Positions 16,087-26,726 of a DNA stretch of 64,000 bases are shown here, in pieces. The stretch is from Clostridiales bacterium (GTDB lineage: Bacteria > Bacillota > Clostridia > Oscillospirales > Acutalibacteraceae), in contig DUNN01000022.1 of assembly GCA_012839345.1 (NCBI GenBank), positions 62,001-126,000 of the forward strand, written 5' to 3'. A program made the position numbers and the translations under genes. The stretch's first letter is position 1. Each line of letters opens with the position of its first letter. The notes below the pieces were generated by a model, which ran no database searches, was not told where the DNA came from, and saw only the letters and a program-made list of their open reading frames with translations.

Positions 16087-16153
16087 ATATTTTCCAATAT
16101 AATTTGCAAGCAAAAAAGAGAAAGAGAAAATTGTGTAGGACGGCAGAGCTCTC

Positions 16154-17971
16154 TTAATATTTCATGTTGACCGCGGTTTGTGGCAGTAATTCCGGAGCTG
16201 CCGTGAAGCCCTCTGAAAGTTCAGCAGCCTCGTACACCGCATTTTCCGTATTTGGTTCTTCCGATTCGTCGCTGGGCTGGTTGCTCTCGTCCAATTTACG
16301 AAGGCGAAAGCGCTTCAGCAGTTCCTGCAGGGAACGTGCCTGGCCGGCAAGTTCTTCGCTTGCTGCCGCGTTTTCTTCAGCCGTGGCAGAATTTGTCTGC
16401 ACCACATTGGATATTTGCTCCACACCCTGTGTCACCTGCGTAATCGCATGGGATTGTTCTTTTGTCAGTTTGGAAATTTTCGCGACCGTTTCCGTCGTGG
16501 ACCGTGCGCGCTCCATGACGCTCAGCATAGCCCGTGCAGTAGCGTCAGCCAGACGATTTCCGTTTTCCACCTGTCTGGAAGAATTTTCAATCAGCTCGGT
16601 AGTTTCCTTTGCAGCCTGCGCGCTTTTGCCAGCCAGGTTCCGAACCTCATCTGCAACCACTGAAAAGCCTTTTCCAGCAGCTCCGGCACGTGCTGCCTCC
16701 ACAGCAGCGTTCAGAGCAAGAATATTGGTTTGGAAAGCAATATCGTCAATGGTCTTGATAATCTGCTTAATCTGTTCCGAAGACTCACTAATGCTGTTCA
16801 TAGCTTCCGTCATTTCACGCATCAATTGATTGCTCTTCTCAATTTCTTCACGAACAAGAGACACGTCTTGACTAACGTTTACCGCATGCTCTGCGCTGGT
16901 TCTAATGTCAGAGGAAATCTTATCAATGGCAACGGTCAGTTCCTCCACGGTACTTGCCTGTTCCGAAGCGCCCTGCGCCAAAGCCTGGGCACTGGAAGAT
17001 ACTTGGCTGGAACCGATTGTAATCTGCTTGGAAGCCTGGTCAATCAGGACCAATGCATCGTTAAATGAATCCACAATCTGCAGAATAGAATCCCGCAGCT
17101 CAATAAAATCTCCTTTAAAATCGGTTTGGGAACGGATATTCAGATCGCCTTGCGCCACTTTGGCCAGGTTGACTTTAATTTCCTCAATATAAGAGCTCAA
17201 CGATTCGATCGTCTGCCGCAGGGAGGTACCCAATTCGCCGATTTCGTCGGTAGACTTGACATCAATCTGTACCTTCAGGTTTCCGTTTGCCATTTCCTGT
17301 GCCGCATTAGCCATTTGCTTTACTGGCTTGCTGATTCCCCGAGAAATCGCCCTGGCGATAAAAAGCGAAAGCCCAATGGCGATTACCATAATGCCCAATA
17401 TGGCAAAGATTACGCCGCGGTTTTGAACATTGAGCTGATTTTGAATCTGAGTACCGGTTTGCGTTTTTAGGTGGATTAATTCCAGAACTGAGGAATTGAT
17501 TCGGTCCATCAAAGGCACGCATTGCCCGTTCAGCAGGTTAATCGCCATTTCATCGTTGTCCTCTTTTGCCTGCTCTATGACCGAGGCGCTGTTTTCCTTA
17601 TATTCGGCATAGTCGTTCTTTACCGAGTCGTACAGCTTTTTCTCGGCGTCTCCCGACAGTTCTGTTCCCATTTTCTCCAGGTACTTGTCCACGTTGGACA
17701 TATGGGATTCATACTGCGCAAGCCCCGCCTGGATTTCGGAAGAATTGCTGTAGGAGATAATTTCCCGCATAATCGAGGAGCTGTTGTTCAACTCCGTACT
17801 GAAAATACCAATGTCCCCTTGGGTAAAACCGTACCGATTCAGCGCGTCGCCGTACCGCCGGTTCATATTTGACATCATGGAAAGATTGAATATGCTGCCA
17901 ACGCTTAACATAACTGCAACCAGAATAAATGTAAGAAACAGCTTCTTTTCAAGTTTTAAATTCTTCAGCAT
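16154..17971 (-). CDS. Methyl-accepting chemotaxis protein
   Basis: A complete 605-residue chemoreceptor. The first membrane segment is at about residues 10-30, followed by a roughly 150-residue external helical sensor (four-helix-bundle type), the second membrane segment at about 187-208 ([20 protein letters not shown]), a HAMP domain (about 210-265), and a long cytoplasmic signalling domain. The tip [20 protein letters not shown] and the adaptation region [19 protein letters not shown] are clear. It should pass ligand information to CheA/CheW to control flagella. No che or fli genes are nearby. ATG 17971 follows GGAAGCGA; it has its own promoter and terminator. The signalling half closely matches the partial receptor at 1-648. 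Confidence 0.95.
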   Translation of the reverse strand: MLKNLKLEKKLFLTFILVAVMLSVGSIFNLSMMSNMNRRYGDALNRYGFTQGDIGIFSTELNNSSSIMREIISYSNSSEIQAGLAQYESHMSNVDKYLEKMGTELSGDAEKKLYDSVKNDYAEYKENSASVIEQAKEDNDEMAINLLNGQCVPLMDRINSSVLELIHLKTQTGTQIQNQLNVQNRGVIFAILGIMVIAIGLSLFIARAISRGISKPVKQMANAAQEMANGNLKVQIDVKSTDEIGELGTSLRQTIESLSSYIEEIKVNLAKVAQGDLNIRSQTDFKGDFIELRDSILQIVDSFNDALVLIDQASKQITIGSSQVSSSAQALAQGASEQASTVEELTVAIDKISSDIRTSAEHAVNVSQDVSLVREEIEKSNQLMREMTEAMNSISESSEQIKQIIKTIDDIAFQTNILALNAAVEAARAGAAGKGFSVVADEVRNLAGKSAQAAKETTELIENSSRQVENGNRLADATARAMLSVMERARSTTETVAKISKLTKEQSHAITQVTQGVEQISNVVQTNSATAEENAAASEELAGQARSLQELLKRFRLRKLDESNQPSDESEEPNTENAVYEAAELSEGFTAAPELLPQTAVNMKY

Positions 17972-18056
17972 GTCGGTTTCGCTTCCTTGTATTAGATTGT
18001 GAAATGGGAAAGATGAATGGTTTAGGCCTCGCTTCGTTTGTTTATTAGTTTAACTT

Positions 18057-18085
18057 ATCATACAGGGAAGATAGCGAAAATTCAA
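18057..18085 (-). promoter_or_regulatory. Sigma-A-type promoter for the chemoreceptor
   Basis: Reading leftward: TTGAAT (18085-18080), a 17-base spacer and TATGAT (18062-18057), about 85 bases before the ATG at 17971. It looks like a housekeeping promoter rather than the flagellar sigma-D type (TAAA/GCCGATAA). Confidence 0.75.
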
Positions 18086-18169
18086 TACTCTTGTCACAAA
18101 TTCGGGTATTTTATTATATTTTATTAGAAATTTATTAAATTTCTATATGAAATAAACTTTATAATATAG

Positions 18170-18200
18170 AAAAAACCTGTCGAAAAAAGACAGGTTTTTT
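18170..18200 (-). terminator. Terminator of the S1-domain protein gene
   Basis: Twelve-base perfect stem (AAAAAACCTGTC with GACAGGTTTTTT), seven-base loop and T runs on both strands; ten bases after the S1 gene stop. Confidence 0.92.
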
Positions 18201-18209
18201 GAATAATTT

Positions 18210-19139
18210 TTACTTTACATTGAAATCCGTGCAGATTTCCTTTTCACTGCCCGGCGGTGAGTAAACAAAACGATCCATTCTTTTGCCTTCAAAAAAGTAT
18301 TTGGGCGGGCTGGAACGGTACGAGTAATCGAAGGTATCAATAATGACCAGTTTGACCTTCATTCGGGATGGAATGATGCTTTTTATGTACACACTCGCCT
18401 GCTGCCCGGGGACCACATCTTCTTTCGCTTCCGCCAGCCCGGCCAGATTCGGGGTAAGTTCTACGAAAATACCGTAAGGCTCCACGGAACGGACAATGCC
18501 GGCCACTGTTTCCCCAACAGTGAATTGTGCGGCGTTTTCCTCCCAGGTTCCCAGCAGTTCTTTGTGACTCAGCGTAATGCGGCCGTTTTCCACTGATTTT
18601 ACTATAACTTTAATATCCATGCCGACGGAAAAACGTTCGCGGGGGTGGTCGATTCTGGAAACGGAAATCGCGTCTATCGGCAGGAGTGCAATAATGCCGC
18701 AGCCGATATCAGCAAATGCGCCGAAGCTTTCCAGGTGGGTAACCCGCGCGTTGATCACATCGCCTGGTGTCAATTTAGAAATATAGTCCGCCATGCATTT
18801 TTCTTGAGCCGCCCGTCTGGAAAGAAGTGCGGTCATGCGGCCGTCCTGGTCCTTTTGGAATCCGCTGATCGTAAAACAGACGGGGCGGTTTACACGAGAA
18901 ATAATCGCAATATCACGTACGGAACCCTCGCGAATGCCAATGGCACCCTCTTCGCGCGGAATCAGTCCTTTCATGCACCCCAGATCAATTAATAAATTGT
19001 GGGCGCTGTCACAAATCAGCGCGCGTCCTTCCAAAATTTGTCCATCCCGGCAGGCATCATTTAGCGTGGAAATATTCTGTAACGCTGCACGATTTTCAGG
19101 GGTGTCAATCAACCAACCTTCAGGATAGTAGTCAAACAT
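18210..19139 (-). CDS. S1 RNA-binding domain protein (three S1 repeats)
   Basis: A 309-residue protein made of three S1-type OB folds, at about residues 35-108, 122-197 and 207-262. The middle repeat is canonical (PGDVINARVTHLESFGAFAD...ALLPI), and the third carries GETVAGIVRSVEPYGIFVEL. It resembles the short S1-like proteins of Clostridia rather than the full six-repeat ribosomal protein S1. It probably binds mRNA or rRNA; whether it acts on the ribosome is inference. ATG 19139 follows AAAGGAGGT. It is divergent from the cyclophilin gene and ends in its own terminator. Confidence 0.88.
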   Translation of the reverse strand: MFDYYPEGWLIDTPENRAALQNISTLNDACRDGQILEGRALICDSAHNLLIDLGCMKGLIPREEGAIGIREGSVRDIAIISRVNRPVCFTISGFQKDQDGRMTALLSRRAAQEKCMADYISKLTPGDVINARVTHLESFGAFADIGCGIIALLPIDAISVSRIDHPRERFSVGMDIKVIVKSVENGRITLSHKELLGTWEENAAQFTVGETVAGIVRSVEPYGIFVELTPNLAGLAEAKEDVVPGQQASVYIKSIIPSRMKVKLVIIDTFDYSYRSSPPKYFFEGKRMDRFVYSPPGSEKEICTDFNVK

Positions 19140-19354
19140 TTTAGTACCTCCTTTACATGTTCGTTCATCTATATGCGTGAAATTTCGAGGTAATACTAGA
19201 CTGAAAAATTATTAAATTGTTAATTAACGTCTTGTGCTCTTGAATCTTGCTTCATTATATAATAGAATATGAAAGATATGGGATCGGAATCAATCCAGGT
19301 ATTTTACGGTTAGACCTGGCTGTTTCGGTTAAATGGAAAGGATGTTTCAAAGAA

Positions 19355-20221
19355 ATGCCTCATCAGAAAAGAATTCTTGTTTCGGCTTTGGCAGCCGTTT
19401 TTATTTTCAGCTTGACGGCGTGTTCCGGCAAGGCTAGTACTGCCTCGGGTTCCTCTTCAACGTCTTCTGCGGTCTCGTCGGTGAGTGCTTCTTCAGGGGC
19501 GGCGAGCGACGGCAGAATCCGCCCGGACGACGGGAAAAAGCTTGGCTATCAGCTGGAAAAGCCGCAAAAAGGGGAAGACATCGCCGTGCTGACAACCAGT
19601 ATGGGTGTTGTGAAGCTTCGCTTGTTTCCGGACGCAGCGCCAAAGACCGTTGAAAACTTCAAGGGCCTGATTCAGAAAGGCTATTACAACGGCTTGACCT
19701 TTCACCGGGTGATTAAGGATTTTATGATACAGGGCGGTGACCCGAAAGGGGACGGCACCGGCGGGGAAAGCATTTGGGGCAAAGAATTTGCCGATGAATT
19801 TAACACCAATTTGGTAAATATCCGCGGTTCTGTTTCTATGGCGAATGCTGGAGCGGACACAAACGGAAGCCAGTTCTTCATCAACCAAAAGGGAACCTCG
19901 GAACCCATTAACTGGGCTTATTATAAACAGGCCTACAACGTGTTCAAGCAGTATCCGAATGAATTTTTGCAGCAGTACGGTGGGAACTGGCCCGACATGT
20001 CCAAGGTGACCGATGCCTATCAAACGCTTTATAATGAGCAGGGCGGAAATCCGAATTTGGACGGTGCGTACAGTATTGCTCAAATTGGGCATACGGTTTT
20101 TGCACAGGTGATTGAAGGTATGGATGTTGTGGATAAAATTGCGGCTGTGGAAACCGACCAGAATGACAAGCCAACAACGGCTGTGAAAATAGTGAAGGCA
20201 GAAATTCAGAAATATCAGTAA
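19355..20221 (+). CDS. Cyclophilin-type peptidyl-prolyl isomerase lipoprotein
   Basis: A 288-residue secreted foldase. A signal peptide ends in a lipobox (SLTAC, Cys at about residue 24), so the mature protein is lipid-anchored outside the membrane; a Ser-rich linker follows. The cyclophilin domain begins near residue 70 with the signature [22 protein letters not shown] and continues through [15 protein letters not shown]. Between QFFI and [17 protein letters not shown] lies a loop of about 60 residues longer than in minimal cyclophilins. It catalyses proline cis/trans change in exported proteins. ATG 19355 is the only in-frame ATG before the signal peptide; the frame upstream to 19247 is non-coding. 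Confidence 0.9.
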   Translation: MPHQKRILVSALAAVFIFSLTACSGKASTASGSSSTSSAVSSVSASSGAASDGRIRPDDGKKLGYQLEKPQKGEDIAVLTTSMGVVKLRLFPDAAPKTVENFKGLIQKGYYNGLTFHRVIKDFMIQGGDPKGDGTGGESIWGKEFADEFNTNLVNIRGSVSMANAGADTNGSQFFINQKGTSEPINWAYYKQAYNVFKQYPNEFLQQYGGNWPDMSKVTDAYQTLYNEQGGNPNLDGAYSIAQIGHTVFAQVIEGMDVVDKIAAVETDQNDKPTTAVKIVKAEIQKYQ

Positions 20222-20254
20222 TTTTATCCGCAACGGAGATTGGGAGGAATGAAA

Positions 20255-20926
20255 ATGAGCGAAAACAATCAAAACCGTGACCCGAACCAAGGAAGTCCCC
20301 AAAATCCCCAGCAGACGGACCCATACCAACCGCCGTACGGCGGCCCAAATCAACCACCGCATACTCCGCCGCCCTACGGGGCAAATTACCAGGGAGGACA
20401 GAACCCGCAAGGATACCAGAATTCGCAGTGGTACAACAACCAGCCGAATCATTCCGACTGGAACCAGCAAAACTATTACGGTGGATACAATCCGCAGGGA
20501 AATCCTCAGGGCTACAACAATCAGCGGCCGCCGGTTCCTCCTCCGTATTATACTGGCTATTCTGTCGATAATACGAAAGTATTCAGCATTCTGTCTTATA
20601 TTTGGCTGCTTTGGCTGGTAGGCCTTTTGGCCGACCGGGATAATCCCAAAGTTCGGTTCCATGTAAATCAGGGAATAATTCTCACGATTTTCACCATTAT
20701 TTTGGATGTCGCCGTGGCCATTTTAAAGGGAATCGTCAAACTAATTTTTACCGATCTGTTTTCCGGAGTATTTCTGATTCCGGCGTTCGGCAGCGGGATC
20801 AATGCCGTGCTTGGCCTGATCGCCTGGGGGGTTCCGTTAGCCCTTATGATTATCGGTATTGTTCATGCGGCGCAGGACCGGGAAGAACCTCTTCCGTTTA
20901 TTGGTACCATGTTTAAAATTTTATAA
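20255..20926 (+). CDS. Asn/Gln/Pro-rich membrane protein (DUF4870-like)
   Basis: A 223-residue protein. The first 105 residues are low-complexity, rich in Asn, Gln, Pro, Gly and Tyr, with repeated PYG/NPQG-type units; this part is predicted to be disordered. The rest holds three or four membrane segments beginning FSILSYIWLLWLVGLL, with DNPKVRFHVNQGIIL and a final MIIGIVHAAQ, the pattern of the small DUF4870/Tic20-like family. Function is unknown. ATG 20255 is seven bases from GGGAGG; an ATG at 20249 is too close. It lies 33 bases after the cyclophilin gene and is probably co-transcribed. Confidence 0.8.
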   Translation: MSENNQNRDPNQGSPQNPQQTDPYQPPYGGPNQPPHTPPPYGANYQGGQNPQGYQNSQWYNNQPNHSDWNQQNYYGGYNPQGNPQGYNNQRPPVPPPYYTGYSVDNTKVFSILSYIWLLWLVGLLADRDNPKVRFHVNQGIILTIFTIILDVAVAILKGIVKLIFTDLFSGVFLIPAFGSGINAVLGLIAWGVPLALMIIGIVHAAQDREEPLPFIGTMFKIL

Positions 20927-20940
20927 AACGGAACTTCAGA

Positions 20941-20984
20941 ATATCGCCAATCGCCCGTTGACAACATCGAGCGGTTGGCGATAT
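20941..20984. repeat. Inverted repeat overlapping the pyrG promoter
   Basis: Arms ATATCGCCAATCGC (20941-20954) and GCGGTTGGCGATAT (20971-20984) match at 13 of 14 positions with 16 bases between. The right arm covers the spacer and the first bases of the -10 of the pyrG promoter and the -35 lies in the loop. It follows the DUF4870-like gene without a T run, so it could be an operator or the RNA hairpin of a weak terminator. Confidence 0.6.
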
Positions 20985-20987
20985 AAT
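20958..20987 (+). promoter_or_regulatory. Sigma-A promoter for pyrG
   Basis: Perfect hexamers TTGACA (20958-20963) and TATAAT (20982-20987) with an 18-base spacer, about 58 bases before the pyrG start. The transcript start region lacks the GGGC run used for reiterative-transcription control in Bacillus pyrG. Confidence 0.85.
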
Positions 20988-21033
20988 TGATATGTTTGTT
21001 TTTTAATCGATGGTACAATAAGTGAATGACTGA

Positions 21034-22656
<1,623 letters not shown>

Positions 22657-22674
22657 TAGTACACATAAAGAGCG

Positions 22675-22727
22675 AAAAATGCGTCTTGAAATGGCTGGTG
22701 TGGCCCGATCAAGACGCATTTTTGTAT
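22675..22727 (+). terminator. Terminator of pyrG
   Basis: Fifteen-base stem AAAAATGCGTCTTGA / TCAAGACGCATTTTT with a 19-base loop, then TGTATATT. Confidence 0.88.
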
Positions 22728-22811
22728 ATTATTTTTCCAATGCTGTTTTTCACAGAACTTTTTAAATCTTGTGCCGACTGAGAATAAAATCATGTTGCGG
22801 CAGCACAGAAG

Positions 22812-22848
22812 AAGAGCGGAAGCCCCGTTTTAGGGTTTCCGCTCTTTT
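22812..22848 (-). terminator. Terminator of the LemA-DUF2207 operon
   Basis: Stem 22812-22825 with 22833-22846 (AAGAGCGGA... / ...TCCGCTCTT) with one wobble pair. The leftward tail is CTTCTTCT, a modest T run, and the rightward tail TTTTGTCATTTT is stronger, so it may act in both directions. Confidence 0.65.
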
Positions 22849-22867
22849 GTCATTTTGGAAATTTGAC

Positions 22868-24835
22868 TTAGCGGACTCCGCCGCCTCCGCCACCGCTGAA
22901 GCCGCCGCCTCCGCCGCCGAAGCTGCCACCGCCAAATCCGCCGCCTCCAAAACCACTGTTGTTGGACGGGGGAGGATTGGCAAGTCTGGTGGCCGCGCTG
23001 CTGATGTCGCTGATTGTGGATGCCAGCGAGGCGCCAAAGTCATCACTCGAACTGCGGTATCCATAAGGACCCATTGGGTGGCCGAACATATAGTAAAGGT
23101 AGCTGTTGCCCCAATAGGTATTCAGATAGGTTTCGTCGTTCAGTTCGGGATATACCATTTTCAGTTGGCTGCATACCTGTTTGGAAATGCCCATCATGGT
23201 CGCGTATACCAGATATTCCTCCCATAGGGGAAGCTGTGGCACGCTGTATTCCTTCATGCGGGAAAATTCGAGCATATATTTTTTCAGCCCGTTCCACAGT
23301 CCAAGATCCTGTTCCCCCTTTACGGTCAGCTTTTGCTTGGAACTGCCCGCAAGAATCAGCAGAACCCCGAAAAGAATCAGTGAAAGGGGAATATAAACCA
23401 GTGTGCTGTTCACCGCCCCACTGAGCGCCAATACAATGAATGAAAGCACCAAAGAGGCAATGCCAGCTCCTATAGACACATAAAGGTAAGCCGGCTTCGA
23501 TTCATAATAGCCACGCGTGGAAATTTCACGCTTTGTGCTGGCTAAAAAGCTGTTTATATGGTCGTTCACATACTTAAAATCGGTTTCTGCGAAATTTCGG
23601 AACTGTTTCATGGTAAAGGAACCGTTAAAATGTTCCGCTACCGTGGAAATCATATTGTAAAAGACCTGTTCGCTTTCGGTCAGCGCTGTATTTTTTGTTT
23701 TCCCGGTAATTCGGACGGCAAAATCTTTTTCTCGCTGGCCTTCGAAGGTAATAAATCCTTTTCGTGCAAGGCTCAGAAGTGTTGCGCTGAACACGCGCCC
23801 TTCCACTTTTTTAGTGATGCCGCCCGAGTAGAAATAGAACAGGTTTGCTATTCCGCCCGGCGAATTTCCCGGCGGAATTTCACGGGTGTATTCCGGGATA
23901 TCCACCGAATGTCTTCTGTTTTTGTGCTTAATCAGGATAAATAACGCGATTCCGGCAAGGAAAAGTACCACGCCGCCCACCGCGTCGATGATGCCTAAAA
24001 GGTACTGCCGCTGTTGTTCTGCACGGTAATCCTCCGCCCACTTTTGCTCTTCGGCTGTAATCGACGGCAGAACCGTTTGCGTGTCGGTTCTTGTGGAGGC
24101 GGTGAAAAGGTGGGGCGGTGTGCACAGCCTGACCTCTACCGAGGTTTTGGCCGGAATTTCATGCACGGTAAAAGAAATTTTATCGGCGGAATCAATAGTC
24201 AGGTTTCCTTTTGCAGTGGAATGCAGATAGGCGCGGATGGCGCTTTGCTCTTCTCCGGAGGGAAACTGAATGGTTCCGTCCATTTCCGTAATCGGAAGGG
24301 AAAAGTTCCTGGGGTTAAAGAAATGATACAGCACGGCGGTATCCTGATGTACCGCAACAATATTTTTCACCGTATAGGTAATGGTAAAAGTACGAACGCC
24401 TTCCCGGATGGCCGGCATAAACCATCCTACCTCAAACAAGTTGCCCGTTTGGTGTGTATAACTGGAATAATCGGGCGCCAATTCGCCGCTTTCCGGGTCA
24501 AAATCACCGATGAAATGGTAGGAGACTTTATCATCCTCATCATATACCGAAAAGTCGGTGATTCCGTCCGCTTTTGAAGAATCCAGCTCAAAGGTGCGGT
24601 ACAAGTTGCGGTAGTCCCGGTCGCGGTCCTCCAGATTGATTTTCCAGGTTTCCCGAATGGTCATATCGCCGTTTTCCGCCAGTTCGGCATCGATTTTTAT
24701 ATGATCGATGACCTGCTTGGAATCTCCCCGATAATCGGAACAGCCGCCAAGCGTGAACAACAGAAGGCAGGCTGCCGCCGCAACCGCTAAAATTCTTTTT
24801 CGGATTTTTTTGACCGCGAAGAAAGAATTACGCAT
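22868..24835 (-). CDS. DUF2207 family membrane lipoprotein
   Basis: A 655-residue surface membrane protein. A signal sequence leads to a lipobox-like LGGC near residue 32. The DUF2207 N-terminal extracellular domain follows (DAELAENGDMTIRETWKI...), then a membrane segment at about 282-302 (GVVLFLAGIALFILI), a cytoplasmic part, two further close membrane segments (about 450-495), and a tail of about 55 residues with long Gly and Gly-Phe/Ser runs. The family is common next to LemA, as here, but its function is not known. ATG 24835 follows GAGGAGG, 20 bases after the LemA gene. Confidence 0.88.
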   Translation of the reverse strand: MRNSFFAVKKIRKRILAVAAAACLLLFTLGGCSDYRGDSKQVIDHIKIDAELAENGDMTIRETWKINLEDRDRDYRNLYRTFELDSSKADGITDFSVYDEDDKVSYHFIGDFDPESGELAPDYSSYTHQTGNLFEVGWFMPAIREGVRTFTITYTVKNIVAVHQDTAVLYHFFNPRNFSLPITEMDGTIQFPSGEEQSAIRAYLHSTAKGNLTIDSADKISFTVHEIPAKTSVEVRLCTPPHLFTASTRTDTQTVLPSITAEEQKWAEDYRAEQQRQYLLGIIDAVGGVVLFLAGIALFILIKHKNRRHSVDIPEYTREIPPGNSPGGIANLFYFYSGGITKKVEGRVFSATLLSLARKGFITFEGQREKDFAVRITGKTKNTALTESEQVFYNMISTVAEHFNGSFTMKQFRNFAETDFKYVNDHINSFLASTKREISTRGYYESKPAYLYVSIGAGIASLVLSFIVLALSGAVNSTLVYIPLSLILFGVLLILAGSSKQKLTVKGEQDLGLWNGLKKYMLEFSRMKEYSVPQLPLWEEYLVYATMMGISKQVCSQLKMVYPELNDETYLNTYWGNSYLYYMFGHPMGPYGYRSSSDDFGASLASTISDISSAATRLANPPPSNNSGFGGGGFGGGSFGGGGGGFSGGGGGGVR

Positions 24836-24855
24836 GTTTCCTCCTCAATCGCATC

Positions 24856-25413
24856 TTAAAATTTTACCTGAGGTACTGCTTTGCTTGCCTCGTCAATTTC
24901 AAAGTACTTTTTCTGGGAGAATTTGAAAATGGAGGCGATAATGTTGGACGGGAAGCGCATGACGTATTCATTGTATTTCATCGCGGTATCATTATAGAAC
25001 TGGCGTGCAATCGCTATTTTGCTTTCAATGTCTTGCAGCTGCCCCTGCAAATCCAGAAAGTTCTGATTTGCTTTCAGGTCGGGGTATTGTTCCGCGGTTG
25101 CGAACAGGTTCACAATGGCACGGGAGAGCTTTGCGTTGTTATCCATTGCTTCTTCCGGGGTTTTGGAGTTCATGGCTGCGCTTCTCCATTTTGTAACTTC
25201 TTCAAAGGTGTGCTTTTCGTGCGTCGCGTAGCCTTTTACAGTTTCCACAAGATTCGGAATCAGATCAAAGCGTTTTTTCAGCTGCACATCCACCTGTGCC
25301 CATCCGTTGTCTACCCGGACAGAAAACGAAACCAGACGGTTGTAGCTGCTTGCAGCCCAAAGAATCAGAATCAAAACCACTGCACCGAGAATTGCCCAAG
25401 GTAACCAGCTCAT
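24856..25413 (-). CDS. lemA: LemA family protein
   Basis: A 185-residue protein with one N-terminal membrane segment (residues 5-22) and a soluble all-helical domain. The family pattern is clear: YNRLVSFSVRVDNGWAQVDVQLKKRFDLIPNLVETVKGY, and later ARQFYNDTAMKYNEYVMRFPSNI. LemA proteins are membrane-anchored helical bundles of unknown role. The gene lies just before the DUF2207 gene in the same operon, a widespread pairing that suggests joint envelope function. ATG 25413 follows AGGAGG. Confidence 0.95.
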   Translation of the reverse strand: MSWLPWAILGAVVLILILWAASSYNRLVSFSVRVDNGWAQVDVQLKKRFDLIPNLVETVKGYATHEKHTFEEVTKWRSAAMNSKTPEEAMDNNAKLSRAIVNLFATAEQYPDLKANQNFLDLQGQLQDIESKIAIARQFYNDTAMKYNEYVMRFPSNIIASIFKFSQKKYFEIDEASKAVPQVKF

Positions 25414-25759
25414 AATGTAACCTCCTAAATGTTAATGCATTCATAGTACCATATTTCTCTTTTTTAGAAAAGTGGCCGCCCGTTCATTTTTACCGGAAAT
25501 TGGCCGGATATTACAGAGCGCTGCACATGGGCGCTTTGGGACGTATCCGGCCGTTTGCCTGCGCCGTAAATCGCTAATTTCTTGTCGATTCATTCTTCTG
25601 TGGAATTTTTCGTGGTCGGTTATTTGCAAACAACAGAACGACCCTAAAATCACCAAATCCCTTCTTTCTCATAATCTAATAAAAGAAATACGCAGAATTG
25701 CGGAAGATATGCCGGCAAAAGAGCGGCAATTCCGGAATTTGGGAAAGAGGGATCCTAGA
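25414..25759. other. Intergenic region between lemA and the YtaF-like gene
   Basis: About 345 bases between divergent genes. The rightward frame stays open through most of it, but its codons do not resemble the family sequence that starts at 25760, and there is no ribosome site before about 25745. Near-promoter hexamers are too weak on either strand to call. Confidence 0.55.
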
Positions 25760-26368
25760 TTGATTTTTTCCGCTTTGCTTTTTAGCCTGACCTTCAATAT
25801 GGATAACATGGTAATCGGCGCAGCCTACGGAATGAAAAAAATTAAAATCGGGTTTACTGCAAATTTGATTATTGCCGCCATTACAACAATTGGGACATAC
25901 CTGTCGATGACACTTGGCACTTATATTTCACAGTTTTTGCCGGATTTCTGTGCGAATGCAATTGGCGCGGCGGCCGTTGTTCTGCTGGGGCTCTATTTTT
26001 CTCTGCAAAGTATCGTTAAGCTGACAGAACGGACGAAGCCAAAGGAACTGGCGCTGAAAGATGTTTCGGACATGATGGAATATGCGCAGGAATCCGACCG
26101 GAACCACAACGGAAAAATCGACTACAAAGAAGCCATTCTGGTAGCAGTTGGACTGATGGTCAATAATCTAGGCACCGGAATTGCCGCCAGCATTACCAAA
26201 GTGAATCTTCCGCTAACGATTTTATTTACTTTTATACTGAGCCTTGTAACCTTGGTTTTTGGGGAGGTACTCGGTACGCATGCGCTGGGGAAGCTTTTCG
26301 GCAAATACGCATCGCTCTTTTCCGGACTTCTTCTCATTCTGCTGGGTATATTTGAATTTTTCCATTAA
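25760..26368 (+). CDS. YtaF-like/MntP-superfamily membrane protein
   Basis: About 202 residues with six predicted membrane helices. The motif NMDNMVIGAAYGMKKIKIGF in the first helix-loop and the repeat-like NNLGTGIAA in the second half are typical of the YtaF/MntP family (manganese efflux and a sporulation membrane protein in Bacillus). The loop between contains DRNHNGKIDYKEA, an EF-hand-like segment. Role as a cation exporter or in sporulation is inference. TTG 25760 is preceded by AAGAGGGA at a suitable distance and matches the family N-terminus; ATG 25709 is an alternative adding 17 residues. Confidence 0.75.
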   Translation: MIFSALLFSLTFNMDNMVIGAAYGMKKIKIGFTANLIIAAITTIGTYLSMTLGTYISQFLPDFCANAIGAAAVVLLGLYFSLQSIVKLTERTKPKELALKDVSDMMEYAQESDRNHNGKIDYKEAILVAVGLMVNNLGTGIAASITKVNLPLTILFTFILSLVTLVFGEVLGTHALGKLFGKYASLFSGLLLILLGIFEFFH

Positions 26369-26400
26369 TCCCCTTAGGGAAGGGTTTGGTGCTATAACTA

Positions 26401-26437
26401 TAAAAAAACAAGACTGCTTCGGCAGCCTTGTTTTTGG
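26401..26437. terminator. Bidirectional terminator between the YtaF-like and DUF3006 genes
   Basis: Stem AAAACAAGACTGC / GCAGCCTTGTTTT closed by a TTCG tetraloop, with A and T runs on the two sides. It lies between convergent genes. Confidence 0.9.
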
Positions 26438-26458
26438 GTGGAAATGATTTTATCCGTT

Positions 26459-26683
26459 TTATTCCTGAAAGAGTTTGTTTTGCAACTTCACCATTTTTGC
26501 CCGCTTTTTTTCGGTTAGTTCCTGATTGATGCTTAAAGTTCCTTCGCTGTCATCCACGTTTAGCACGTCGCCCTCCGCGGCACCCTGCGGAAGTTCAGAG
26601 GTTTCAATGGCAAACAGCTTTTTATCGGCGTCCTCGCAAATGGCATAGGTTCCTTCAAAGCGATCGATCGTCAGTGTTTTCAT
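26459..26683 (-). CDS. DUF3006 domain-containing protein
   Basis: A 74-residue protein. The opening IDRFEGTYAICEDADKK is the DUF3006 signature, followed by a small beta-rich body and a Lys-rich helical end (LTEKKRAKMVKLQNKLF). The family is a short SH3-like fold of unknown role that often sits beside ComEC-like metallo-beta-lactamase genes, as here; the gap to that gene is 43 bases and the strands agree. ATG 26683 follows AAAGGGGA. Confidence 0.9.
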   Translation of the reverse strand: MKTLTIDRFEGTYAICEDADKKLFAIETSELPQGAAEGDVLNVDDSEGTLSINQELTEKKRAKMVKLQNKLFQE

Positions 26684-26726
26684 TTTTTAATCCCCTTTGG
26701 CCGGTCCGTTTTTCTTCGGGCCGTAA

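Noticed and set aside
1-17971. Possible duplication between the partial receptor at 1-648 and the receptor at 16154-17971
   Set aside because: Similarity is confined to the conserved signalling domain expected for any two chemoreceptors; no long DNA-level identity is evident.
19218-19232. TTGTTAATTAACG near the cyclophilin gene as a Rex operator
   Set aside because: It contains one half-site, but lacks the four-base spacer of the inverted Rex site.
22868-23000. Gly-rich repeat-like coding at the end of the DUF2207 gene
   Set aside because: A typical low-complexity tail of this protein family, not a separate repeat or mobile element.
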